Positions 22,101-32,319 of a DNA stretch of 64,000 bases are shown piece by piece. Both the position numbers and the translations under genes were made by a program. The notes under the pieces were generated by a model that made no database searches, was not told the DNA's origin, and was given only the letters and a program-made list of their open reading frames with translations. The first letter of the stretch is position 1. Each line of letters begins with the position of its first letter. The DNA is from Pomphorhynchus laevis. Taxonomy: Eukaryota; Acanthocephala; Palaeacanthocephala; Echinorhynchida; Pomphorhynchidae. The stretch spans positions 37,662-101,661 of the forward strand of contig WNNJ02001436.1 of assembly GCA_012934845.2 (NCBI GenBank), written 5' to 3'.

Positions 22101-25100
22101 AATTTTAAGAATTGCAACAATATGTAATGATATTGGCTTTCTTCAAAATCATTTAAATAATTTAATAGATACATATTTTAAACTAGGTTACTATAAAAAT
22201 AACATCAAGCAGAAAATAGTAAAATATATAAATCAACACAATAATATAAAGAATAAATTGACTAATAACTAACAGACGTTGTATCAGAATAAGGATTAGA
22301 GGGCATCAGGAGGAACTTCTATGTTATAACATATTTAAATTTACAAAAAACATATTTTTGCATGAGCATTCATGCATACCATATAATATAAAATATAATA
22401 CATTAAATAATGAAATTTTAAGAATTGCAACACTTTGTAGCGATATTAGCTTTCTTCAAAATCATTTAAATAATTTAATAGATACATATTTTAAACTAGG
22501 TTACTATAAAAATAACATCAAGCAGAAAATAGTAAAATATATAAATCAACACAATAATATAAAGAATAAATTGACTAATAACTAACAGACGTTATATCAG
22601 AATAAGGATTAGAGGGCATCAGGAGGAACTTCTATGTTATAACATATTTAAATTTCCAAGAAACATATTTTTGCATGAGCATTCATGCATACCATATAAT
22701 ATAAAATATAATACATTAAATAATGAAATTTTAAGAATTGCAACAATATGTAATGATATTGGCTTTCTTCAAAATCATTTAAATAATTTAATAGATACAT
22801 ATTTTAAACTAGGTTACTATAAAACGGATTTTTATTAGCAATTAGAAAAATTGAAATGAGTTGATTTAGAATACCATGTACTTATCTCGTTTGTAACTAT
22901 TTTAACGTTCAAGTTTCGATGAAACCTGATTTATTAGTGATGGAAATATTACATATTATAATATATTACAATATGGATACATTTACACAAGATATATTTT
23001 TATATTCTAGCACCTTCAGAAAATTAAGTAATTTTCTGAAGATGCTAGAATATAAAAATAAGATTTAATTGAATAATAGTCAATTATCGACGCTTGATCA
23101 AAACGACGATGCTAACAGTAGTTAGCGAAGTATCAAATTAAATTTTCCTTCTTTCTTTGATCCTGCTCTAATAATTATTTATCAATAATGGATCAGTATC
23201 AACTATTTACAGGTGAAATTATTTAAGATGAACTATTTTCCATTTCTTTATCCTGGTATTTCAACCATTTAAAAACTTTAATTAATAGTTTTATAAAGAA
23301 GTTTTATGTTGAAGACTAAAAGTATTTTTGCTGTTTGCATTCATGTCATATGTCATAATAATGATCGAAGTATATATATTCTAAATTTATATCAAAATTC
23401 AGTAAAATTTTAAATTCAGAATTGAAATGTGAGGAACCTCAAAATAAATTTGTCATTTTACATTGAAATTAAACATTAAACAATCACTGAACATTCTCTT
23501 ATTTCAAGTGGGATTTAAGAGTTCCACTTGCTAACAGAAGCTTCAATTAAGGATTTAAAGCGCATACAATAAAGGAGCATTCATTTATTAAGGAATACGT
23601 AAAATTTATGAACGTGATACACGTTCATAAACGGGATACACTTCAGGAACGTGACTACACGTTCCTGAAGCACTTGATTGTGCAAAATCAGTATTATCTA
23701 ATAAGGATATTAGTCGGTAATCTGTGATTATCTTTGCGTAAAGTCGATGCTCCTCTTCGTTGAAGACGGTCATCTAGGGGTGGCTTGGTCGTGTTTCGAG
23801 AATGGCTAGGAGGCGTTTTCTTTGTGAAGTTTTCCAGATAGACTTTCTGGACGGATACTGTTATGCAGACTTCGGTATAGGTGGAGAAATCAAACTCAAC
23901 ATCTTGCCAAGAAACGCTTAGGCTATCTATAAGGAAAGTCTGGTTGGTTAATCATAATCGTGATAATTGGTCACGTCTCGTACGTGCACTGCATTCACAA
24001 CCTGACCTCCGGATCAGTGAAAACAATAAACAAATTTCATATTTATTTCAATTTGCTTATTTATCTGATAGAGGAACTGCTTTTCTGATAGAGGAACTGC
24101 TATCACTGAGAACAAGTTTTTCGTTTGTTTAAAACAATATTGCGATGTTAAGGTTAATTTAAAAAATTACTACTGTATTAGCCTCGAATTACTAATCGAC
24201 AACACGAATGATCATTTATTGTGCTGTTTGTAGATGGAACGAATGTTTTTTCACGATATATTGGAAAGTTAATTCTATGGCATTAGAAGAAACTGCGAAA
24301 GCCAACAAGTGGTATTTTATGATCATTAGTGGTAATTTTTATTTTACATTAGTGATTGAGAAAACATATTTGTGTAAGCGCCGTATATGAAATAATTTTG
24401 GAAGTTTGATGGATCTAGAGCTCTTAACTGACTAAAATAAAATTGTTGCAAGAATAAAAATAAAGATAAATTATAAAGATAATTATTTATAAAGATAAAG
24501 TTATTTGATAATAAATACTAAACCACAATCTTATTCCATTTCAAATATATAGTTATTATAAGAACGAAGAAGCAAAAATTATCATTTATTTGATTAAAAT
24601 TCTATACTTCGATAGCTCCTGCTATCATCATCAGGATTACAATAAAATGTTTCATTTTAATTTTATTTTGTTTTATGATTCTGTTTTTTTTTCTTTCTTT
24701 TTGTTGTTTTTAAAATGTGTGTAAAATTTTAGTGTATGATTGTTTTGTTTCTCGGTATTTTCTTTTCTTTTAAGTAGAAATGCGGGGCACATCAATGCTT
24801 GAATTTTTGTATTAATGTTGGAAACGGAAGGGGAATTGTAAAACATTTTTTTGTAATCCTGATCATGATAGCAGGAGCTATCGAAATATAGAATTAATAT
24901 CAAATAAATGATATTAATGATATTTCTTCTTCGTTCCTATAATAACTATAGATAATTATTTATATTTATAAAGATAAATTATAGTAATAACTTATCTTTA
25001 TTATATAGTAATATATTTCATTTCAAGATCCTTTATTTATCAAAAAACCTAAATAGCGGATATCTTCGCTATTTGAAACACTTTCGTTGTACAAATTGAT

Positions 25101-28100
25101 AACAATACATAGTGTTGTAAAAAGAAAGAAAAAATAGTAGTTTGATATTTGGAACGCGAACTACTTTGAAGACGCAAAGTTTATTTTTCACACGAATTTA
25201 TGTAATCAAGAGCCCGGTAGAGAAAGCTATTTTTTAGATGTTTTGTCCTACAACAAGCTTTTGTCCACTTACGATTTGATCTTAGAGCAGCTGAGTATAA
25301 ATGATTATTGGTGTGACATAAATAAGACTGTTCAGTAAGCGTTTGAAGAAAGTTCAAGTTTAATATTATAATAATATTATATATAATAATATTACTATAC
25401 AATATATGGTAATATGTTACACTATATATTATTATACTATATAGTAATATATTATTATACTATATATTTAAAATCTGTAATTATATTAATATTTGGTGTT
25501 CTTTAAGATTTATTGAAGAAAGCATATATAAAGATCTAAATAAATTTAAATGAAATGTTCAAATTTATTAAACATTTCGATATAATCAACAAATAATTTG
25601 TTTATTAAAGGGGTTGGCAAAGGAAACTGAATGATATTTCAAGGAAAATTGATTTTGATCGATTCTCACTTCTTAAAACTTTTTTGTATGAAAGCAGAAT
25701 CAGCGAAAGACATTTATCTTTTAGATTTTGATAGCTTCTAAAAACGAAATAAAGAAGCTTATAAATAAGCCTTTAGCTTCAAAATACGCTGCAGATATAA
25801 AACAACTATCTTTTGTATACATGAATATATCTTTTATATATAAAAAAACTATATCTTTTGCTGTAACTTTAGAGCTAAAGATATAGCAAAAGATAAAATA
25901 ATAAATTTATTTAAAATTATGGTCAAATATTTTATTATTCATTTTTTATTTAAAGATTTTTAAAATAAAATAATATTTTAAAAATAAACAAAACTTATGT
26001 TTCAATTAATGATATAGTGAAAACAGAATAGCGAAAACATTTTCTATTACGAGCATCTTGAGTCTAGGAATTCTGAGTGTGAAATAGCATCGTAAAATAG
26101 TTTGCATCGGCGAAGCTAAGTTTCCCGCTTCGTATATATTGGGATCAGCAAAGTCGTGAAGACATTATATTGAGATATAATGCTTACAATTTAGCTCTTT
26201 TAATAAAGAATTAGTTTGTTACAAAACAGTTTAATCGATTATTTGATTGATTATATAAAGGTATAATTAACAAAATAATTTCAAAATTATATTAATTACG
26301 GTTTTTGAAAATTATATTCAATCGGAATATTCTTTTTAAATTAACTAATTGAGTAATACTTTCTTCTTAGTTCCTACAATAAAATGGAAATTATTACTGT
26401 TTATAAATAAATTGACTAAATGATAAATATTAAAAAAAGTTAAAATTATACTGAGCTTAGTCCACTACTATATTTCGTTGGTTTTTCTTTAGAGACTAAA
26501 CTACAGGGGGAAGAAACGATTTGATTTGGGAGCTTATTCCATGGCTTCCACGTTCGGTCTACGGTAAATATTTTCTTTAGTCGATGATGCGACTTTAAAG
26601 TGAGGTGATGACTCTCAGTCTATTCAAATGGTGAATTTTATAATATCCAAGATAAAATACAACAAAAATTCAAAATAAAGATTTCATTAAAAAATAAAAT
26701 GTGAATATGTCGATATTAAAACTGAACACGATGTTTACTATATTACTAAAGTATAAAATATTAATTTACATGAAACTATCTGGTATTCTGATGTTATGAT
26801 ATTTTTATAGTAATATAAGAATAAAAATAAAAGTAATATAAGCTGATGTTATTATCATATTATATCTAATATCATAGTAATATGATGAATATAAATAAAT
26901 ATAAAAGTAATAGCTGATGTTATTATCTTTAAATATGTACTATTTATTATCATTTCATTATAATTTTGTCTTTTTTTAATTTTAACTTTTTTTCTATTCA
27001 AAAGTCATGAATAGCATTTTAATTTACCTTTAAATAAAAAAATTAATTTAATAATCAAAATGATAAATATCATTCAAATTTATCTTTAAATAAAAAAATT
27101 TATGTAATAATCAGATTCTATTACATGTTCATTTTAATCATTACTAGAACTAAATTACAAAAGCGATATATCTTTGATAATCGTTAGATGATACGAATTT
27201 AAATTGAACGCAAACGTTAATATTAATAATATTAATACATTTAATATTATTATATTATAAGTTAATTATTAATTTACATCACAATTTCTATTAGGCTAAT
27301 GTAAACATTTAAGAAATGATCAATTGTATTCAGTGAATTCCGACTAAGCTAAATATTTCATTTTACTACAAAAGGATTAAACAACACACCTTTATTGTCC
27401 TGTCTCCAGACGCTGAAACGATATACCTCGAGTCAAAATCGACAACATTTACGGCAGCACGGTGGCCAACTAAAACTCGTTTCATGCTTATGTCAGTAGA
27501 CGATCTGATATCCCAAACAGCGATCGTACGATCCTTAGAGCTTGTAACCATTATATTATTCATAAATTTTAAATGTAACACTGCCTCTCCATGGTGTAGA
27601 AGTACATTGACAGCCGAACCCGACTGAATACTCCATACCCTAATGAAATTTTTAAAATAGCTTATAAATTTGTAAATTAAAGAGAATAGTTAAAGGATAT
27701 TAAAAATGACTTTTATTTAATTAAAAAATTATGATTTTGGAAATTAAAATGGGTAGTTTAAATACTATTCAATTAAGCAATTAGAAAATTAGGTGAAAAT
27801 AGCATGCAATTCAACATTTTAATAAAAAAATAATATTTTGTAGCTTGGGAAATCTATCAACTTTTTAAATCTAGAATTGATGAGCAGGATCAATAAAAAC
27901 AATTTTATTTTTTATATTTTACTACCAACAGCAAGCGAAAATAAAAATAAAAAGGTTTTGTTGATCCTGCTCCAAAATTACAAATATCGTATCTTTTTGT
28001 ACATATTTGAATTAATAATCTAATCCCTCAAGGGTAAGGACCTGAAAGTAATTGATCTAATAGAAAAAGCTGATCATTTTACTAATTTATAGTAAAATGA

Positions 28101-30461
28101 CTTACAGTTCAGCATCTTATGTGACTTGTAACTACTCAATTTCTCAAAAATCTCCAATTTTCAATTTAACAGAGGGCTCTGTTCTCTCACATCTCTTGTT
28201 CACGTTGTATGTAAATGAGTCTCCTAATAAGGTCCATTCGCCATCTCTGATGTACGCTAACAACTTAAAAATATGGAACCAAATTACATCGTAATTGGAT
28301 GTTGACTCTGTTCAGTTTGATCTCAAAATGATTTACTCATGGGCACATCCTACTACAAAACGTGATCGTAGAGTTCTCGAAAAGCCTTTGAGATAGGGTT
28401 TCAAAGTGTGCAGGGGCTACTCGCTGTCCCCTATGCAGAGCGTATGCGCAAATTGGGAATATAGAAAATCGAGTACAGCCGTGTGGAGAGCGACTTAACG
28501 ATGGCTTACAGCATATTTTCATCCAGTGATCATCCATACACCGATTTTCTATCGGTGCGAGCCCGACTTAATGTGAGAGGACATGGATGTTGCTTGTCGC
28601 GTAAATACACGTATTTTCATCCCTCCGTAGTATTTAGCAGCCTCGTGGTTCACATGTGGAACAGCCTTCCAGTGGAAATTGTGATGGTCACTAATCGGAG
28701 GACTTTTAAAGATCTTCTTAAAAAAAATTGAAGGACAATATGGACGCGCTCTCAATTTTTCTTTGACTGGCTTTTTTTACTTTCTTTATATCTCCTTTTA
28801 CCTATTGTGATGCCCCTGTATGAGCCTGCGCGCTCTTTTGGTGGTCTATAGTAATAATAACATAAGATTGGAAGTATTTTAAAATGAAATGCTACAACTA
28901 AAGATATTTAAAAGCGTAAAATGTGCAATTAATAACTTATAATCCAAAGCGGATTGACACCATTGTAATTAGAATAAAGTATATTTGAAATACGTATATG
29001 AGACGCATTTCTTAAATAAAATAATGATAGCCGATTGAATGTGTGCTTTTTCAGTTCGTCGTATGTTACACAATAAACATATACGCAACTCAACTTAATC
29101 GGTCAAGTAATAAATAATTATTAATACTTTCCTAATAACCATTAGAAATTTTTGATGATATTAATAAATATAATAAAATATTGATAAAATATTAATAAAA
29201 ATAATTTTATTTACTTAAAATTTTATTCCACAATAAATTTACTAAATGCGTAAACATAAAGAATGTAAGTCAATAAAAAAATAATTGATATCACCTCTAA
29301 ATAAATTTACATATTAACTAAAATGTTTAGTCCCACCGATTTAATCAAAAATTATTTACGAGTCAAATATTATACAATATTTGGAACGTAAGCTCTGATA
29401 CTATTTTAGCTTTGATAAAGCGTAATCTAGTAGTCACTAGTGAAACATCTTATTTACTTAAGAAATCCATATCCGAAAAAGAATTTTAATTATTATAGTT
29501 TACGAAATATTCACTTAATGTATATATACCTTATAGTAGTATCACTGCTCCCTGTAATTAGCATATCTCCTTCATACTGTAGACATAGTACTGATCCAGT
29601 ATGTCCGATAAGTGTATGACTAACTATAAAGTCATTTTTGTTCCAGATTTTGATAGTGTTGTCTCTAAGACCACTAACAATTTTCTCGTCGTCATACTGC
29701 AAACAATACACACCTTTGCTATTCTGACTATTGCAATGTATTTTCTTTAAAGTGTAGATACCATTTCGCCAATTAGCCTTAATTGACTTTAGATCGGAAA
29801 CAACGTCCGTGTACAATTGCTTATAAATACCATCGGGTAATTTATCCAAAAGAGAGAGAGTTTTTGCAGGCAGCTGAAGCGATTCTTGACCGTATAGACG
29901 ACAACTACAATACATACTTAGTAGAATCATCCAATTTCGCCTATTTGCCAAGTACCTCCAATTAATGTCTTCAGTAACCTTTCGATATACAAGACGACGC
30001 CACAGTCGCCCATTTTCTATCGTTCTTTTCCATATAACTGAGCATTGTTCACATTCATGAAGGGTTCTAGCGTCCAGAAAAGAAAGAATATACTTAGACA
30101 GGTTGGTCGATCCGACACTATTCAGCGTGCTAATAAAATCTCTCCTTAACATTGCACGCAGAAAGCTATCCACATCATTATGCTGGATATGTGACATTCT
30201 GGTTAGAAAAGCCTGCACGAGGAATGTTTGCTTACACGGAGTAAGCACATCAAAAGTTCGAATGAGTCCGGATACAGCATCACGATCGTTATTAAATGGA
30301 AAATTAGTGGTTTTTGTGGGTGATGATTGTCTGTTTTCTTCTGAAAATACAGTGCTTTGTACAATATTTCTTATAGTTGCTATTGAGTCTTCAACTGTAC
30401 GATCTACAACATTGTTAAGGGATTGGCTATTGTCGAGTAAGGGATCTTCCAAATTATTCAT
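18503..30461 (-). CDS. beta-TrCP / Slimb / LIN-23 (F-box and WD40 substrate receptor of SCF ubiquitin ligase), complete
   Basis: Substrate receptor of an SCF E3 ligase; the family binds phosphodegrons of the DSGxxS type (beta-catenin, IkappaB). Three exons, 30461-29530, 27639-27390 and 19108-18503, give about 595 residues; human BTRC is 605. Seen in order: unstructured N-terminus (1-65); D (dimerisation) domain about 70-112 with [14 protein letters not shown]-box about 118-160 with [10 protein letters not shown]; then seven WD40 repeats starting with [19 protein letters not shown]. The strongly conserved [24 protein letters not shown] and [11 protein letters not shown] segments are intact, so degron-binding residues known in the family look kept. 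The C-terminal tail after DTILIWDF is lineage-specific. Splice phases agree (phase 2, then phase 0). No frame damage was seen, so it is judged functional. Introns of 1.9 and 8.3 kb are filled with transposons. Confidence 0.95.
19501..19664. mobile_element. Foldback element, ~165 bp (family shared with 22995 and 27878)
   Basis: Left arm AAGAATTATTGGAGTTGGAT... pairs with ...GATCCAGCTCCAATAATTCT. The inner arms are GTTAGCATCTTCAGAAAA and its complement about a 3-base loop. It lies in beta-TrCP intron 2 and has no coding capacity. Confidence 0.75.
20085..20680 (+). mobile_element. Penelope-like element, rearranged fragment
   Basis: Encodes the RT catalytic motif [21 protein letters not shown] near 20260-20330, then [16 protein letters not shown], and the thumb-like [11 protein letters not shown]...[17 protein letters not shown] to [10 protein letters not shown] further [15 protein letters not shown] piece lies before YIDDI. 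The order therefore suggests a junction between tandem copies. Confidence 0.8.
20900..21270 (+). mobile_element. 3' end of the 55-59 kb LINE family
   Basis: Closely matches the complement of 55490-55850, from CGTTACGGTGAACT through the GGCGGCGTGTTGGATCG 3' region to about 21270. It is G+C-rich against an A+T-rich intron. The C-terminal RT-linked ORF segment is broken. It is a 5'-truncated LINE insertion. Confidence 0.85.
21890..22824 (+). mobile_element. Penelope-like element 3' part with 313-bp tandem amplification
   Basis: The ORF from [18 protein letters not shown] runs through [20 protein letters not shown] to [13 protein letters not shown] and stop (about 21910-22270). A terminal segment follows (ACAGACGTTGTATCAGAATA...GGAGGAACTTCTATGTTATA). 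The block from TTTAAATTTACAAGAAACAT repeats with starts at 22021, 22334 and 22647, the last copy cut near 22824. No GIY-YIG nuclease follows the thumb. Confidence 0.8.
22995..23190. mobile_element. Foldback element with 32-bp hairpin
   Basis: 22995-23026 pairs with 23029-23060 (one mismatch, 2-base loop) and contains the TTCAGAAAATTA core of the 19501 element. A detached right arm (CTTTGATCCTGCTCTAATAA) lies at 23150-23175. Confidence 0.65.
23750..24035 (+). mobile_element. RTE-like LINE 3' fragment
   Basis: G+C-richer patch. A frame ends [15 protein letters not shown], resembling the usual RTE terminus (DR..WR.LV..L). Upstream in other frames is [14 protein letters not shown] (family LGHV.RM...R.P). 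It is broken by several frame changes. Confidence 0.5.
24548..24950. mobile_element. MITE-like element with ~105-bp terminal inverted repeats
   Basis: Left arm TATAGTTATTATAAGAACGA... to ...TAAAATGTTT. The right arm (24841-24950) is its close complement, including TCGATAGCTCCTGCTATCAT in both. A ~190-bp unique centre holds only an accidental frame. No target-site duplication could be fixed. Confidence 0.75.
25170..25345 (-). mobile_element. LINE 3'-ORF fragment
   Basis: Minus-strand frame [15 protein letters not shown]...[20 protein letters not shown] resembles the HNY.LRS...RT...KNSFL.RA..LWN ending of jockey/CR1 ORF2 proteins. Short and isolated in beta-TrCP intron 2. Confidence 0.4.
25346..27389. 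other. beta-TrCP intron 2, unannotated part
   Basis: A+T-rich. Contains TATATAGTAATAT runs (25370-25450), a small ATCTTTTGCT/AGCAAAAGAT inverted repeat (25850-25895) and no coding signal. Confidence 0.5.
27390..27639 (-). CDS. beta-TrCP exon 2 (WD repeats 3-4)
   Basis: Begins [18 protein letters not shown] after a CATTAG acceptor and ends GDRTIK at AAAG/GTGTGT, phase 0. It contains [14 protein letters not shown] and [14 protein letters not shown], almost identical to the family. Confidence 0.95.
27878..27976. mobile_element. Short foldback element (~100 bp)
   Basis: GAGCAGGATCAATAAAAAC pairs with GTTTTGTTGATCCTGCTC. Same arm ends as 19501 and 23150. It lies in beta-TrCP intron 1. Confidence 0.7.
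28097..28860 (+). mobile_element. LINE 3' fragment, internally deleted (jockey/CR1-like)
   Basis: An RT piece with [11 protein letters not shown] (family YADDxKxW, catalytic DD lost) precedes a frame ending [17 protein letters not shown]...FKDLLKKN, the standard C-terminus of these ORF2 proteins. A 3' UTR with TGTGATGCCCC follows. It is related to the 37.9-41.6 kb element. It sits in beta-TrCP intron 1, opposite to the gene. Confidence 0.75.
29530..30461 (-). CDS. beta-TrCP exon 1 (D domain, F-box, first WD repeats)
   Basis: 310 codons plus two bases from an ATG at 30461. This is the first Met in the open frame and sits at a typical distance before the D domain. The donor ATAAG/GTATATA completes an Arg codon with exon 2. 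Confidence 0.95.
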
Positions 30462-31269
30462 ATAAAATCTAAGACAGATTAATTTATATTTTGTTTAGAT
30501 TGAAATCACGTGATTTTTAAAGTAAAACGATTTTGACGGCAAAATTGTTAAGCTATGATGATAAACTTATTTTCAGATAAAGTAAAAATGTAAGAGCGTA
30601 AGCGTTGAAGTTGGAAATAACCGTATAAATTAAGGCCAAGTCAAGCAAATACGTTATCGATGATTGGCATCGCACGAACTACATGCTTTTACCTTTTTAA
30701 ACAAAAAGTAGTAAAAAGCTAACTTTTTACCAACTTTTTATATCTTACTTTTTAGCTAAAGTTAGATATATAAAACAAATTCATCAGTACGAAAAGTCAG
30801 CAAAAAGGAATTTCATGTGGTGTGAATCAGGAAAGTTTCGCGACCGACATGATATTGGCATGATACATTTTTATCATGTAAATACAATATGCTAAAGTTC
30901 GAATGAGTCCGTTATCGTGCCTTATTGCTCGTGCATTATTGGCTTCTCTGGGGTCTTCTCATTTGAATGGAGACTGGGGAACTCCACCGGATACGGGAGA
31001 ACCGCTCGAGAGGACCTATTGACATTGTTCATACTTTTGACTTTTGCTAAGAACTATTACAATTGAAAAGTAATGATTTCCCGCGTGTTAAAAATCAGCT
31101 GCTTGTATGGAATTTGAGAAACGATTCTTTAAAGTTTAAACGAGCGAATCTAATCGTGTTCAAAAAATAATATTTTTATACATCAACCGGTAAGCGACAA
31201 CTTGTTGGACTGGTAATCAAATATAAAAACAAACATAAAAAGATAAAAAGGTAACAATCAGGTGTTAAT
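30462..31269. other. 5' flank of beta-TrCP
   Basis: Would hold the promoter, but no TATA or initiator could be singled out in this base composition. 30900-31020 is G+C-richer without a recognisable frame. Confidence 0.4.
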
Positions 31270-31438
31270 TTAAGCAAATTCGAAGCGCGAATTCAATGCT
31301 CGACGGGATGCTTTGTTGCTTTGACTATCAATAGTCGTAAATGGTAGTCTGTTCCATTGATTCACTACACGATATCTAATATCCTGGTGTATCGATGTAG
31401 CTTTCGGCGATGTTTGAGCATCAAATTGTATCTTCGCA
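31270..31438 (-). mobile_element. LINE ORF2 C-terminal fragment
   Basis: Fifty-five open codons ending in TAA at 31270, with RYRVVNQWNRLPFTTIDS (family RVV.LWN.LP). It is the C-terminal end of a jockey/CR1-type ORF2. No RT remains next to it. Confidence 0.6.
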
Positions 31439-31789
31439 TCATTTTTTTGAATTATTGAGGCTAAATAAGTGATTAAGAGGGTGTGATTAAGACATGAGGG
31501 CTTTCCGCATCAACATCCTATCAGCTATGGCCAGGCTTTTATTGGTCGATAAAATTCCAATAGTCCCAAGTTTAAGATCAAACGAAATACTTGTTTCTTT
31601 CATTGCAGGATTGTTTATTAGTCTTTGTGTTACAAAATGATTTATTCGTGCTTGTCAACACAACATTTCATTCTCACAAAAGTCGCTGCCAAGTGAAAAT
31701 AGAACCAGCTTTTATTTTACGACAAAATCATACATTTAAAATCACACCATGTATCGATATGATTTATGATTGGCACAGCTGCTAGGTTG

Positions 31790-31905
31790 TGTCGAGGAAT
31801 AATGGCCGAAAACTGATAACAGCAGTTCCTTCTAATCATATCAGATAACTACGTCTACGTATTTACGCTATATATAAATCAAAAATAAAGATAAAAAATA
31901 ACAAA
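31790..31905 (-). repeat. PLE terminal repeat fragment fused to CTACGTATTT repeat
   Basis: GGCCGAAAACTGATAACAGCAGTTCC resembles 37317-37345. It is followed by the inverted CTACGTATTT...ATAAATCAAAAATAAAG end of the A+T-rich repeat. Confidence 0.6.
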
Positions 31906-31909
31906 AATA

Positions 31910-31910
<1 letters not shown>

Positions 31911-31967
<57 letters not shown>

Positions 31968-32043
31968 CAACTCATATGGATTTAAAATCAATAGTAGCCT
32001 GTTTAGGCTCCTGGACCACAGTTACAAGCGATTTTTCGCACTA

Positions 32044-32133
<90 letters not shown>

Positions 32134-32135
32134 GT
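31911..32135. repeat. Two long (TA)n arrays around a 79-bp unique core
   Basis: (TA)n at 31911-31966 and 32046-32135. The core between them contains AGCCTGTTTAGGCT, a short palindrome. The inverted CTACGTATTT repeat follows again at about 32200. Confidence 0.9.
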
Positions 32136-32319
32136 ATTTCAATTTGTAAATTGATAAACAGATACCTGAAATTATTCGGAATTTAAAACAAAAAAATCAA
32201 TTGATTGAGTCTACGTATTTTATACTATATATAAATTAAAAATAAAGATAAATAAGTAAAAATAATAGATGATTATATAAGATTTTATGCAAAAAAATAT
32301 ATTATCGGGAAAACAAAGT

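Noticed and set aside
24208-24390. 60-codon plus-strand frame
   Set aside because: No family resemblance; lies in a repeat-filled intron of beta-TrCP.
24673-24903. 76-codon frame in the 24.5-kb inverted-repeat element
   Set aside because: Covers one arm and the low-complexity centre; Lys/Asn-rich; not a transposase.
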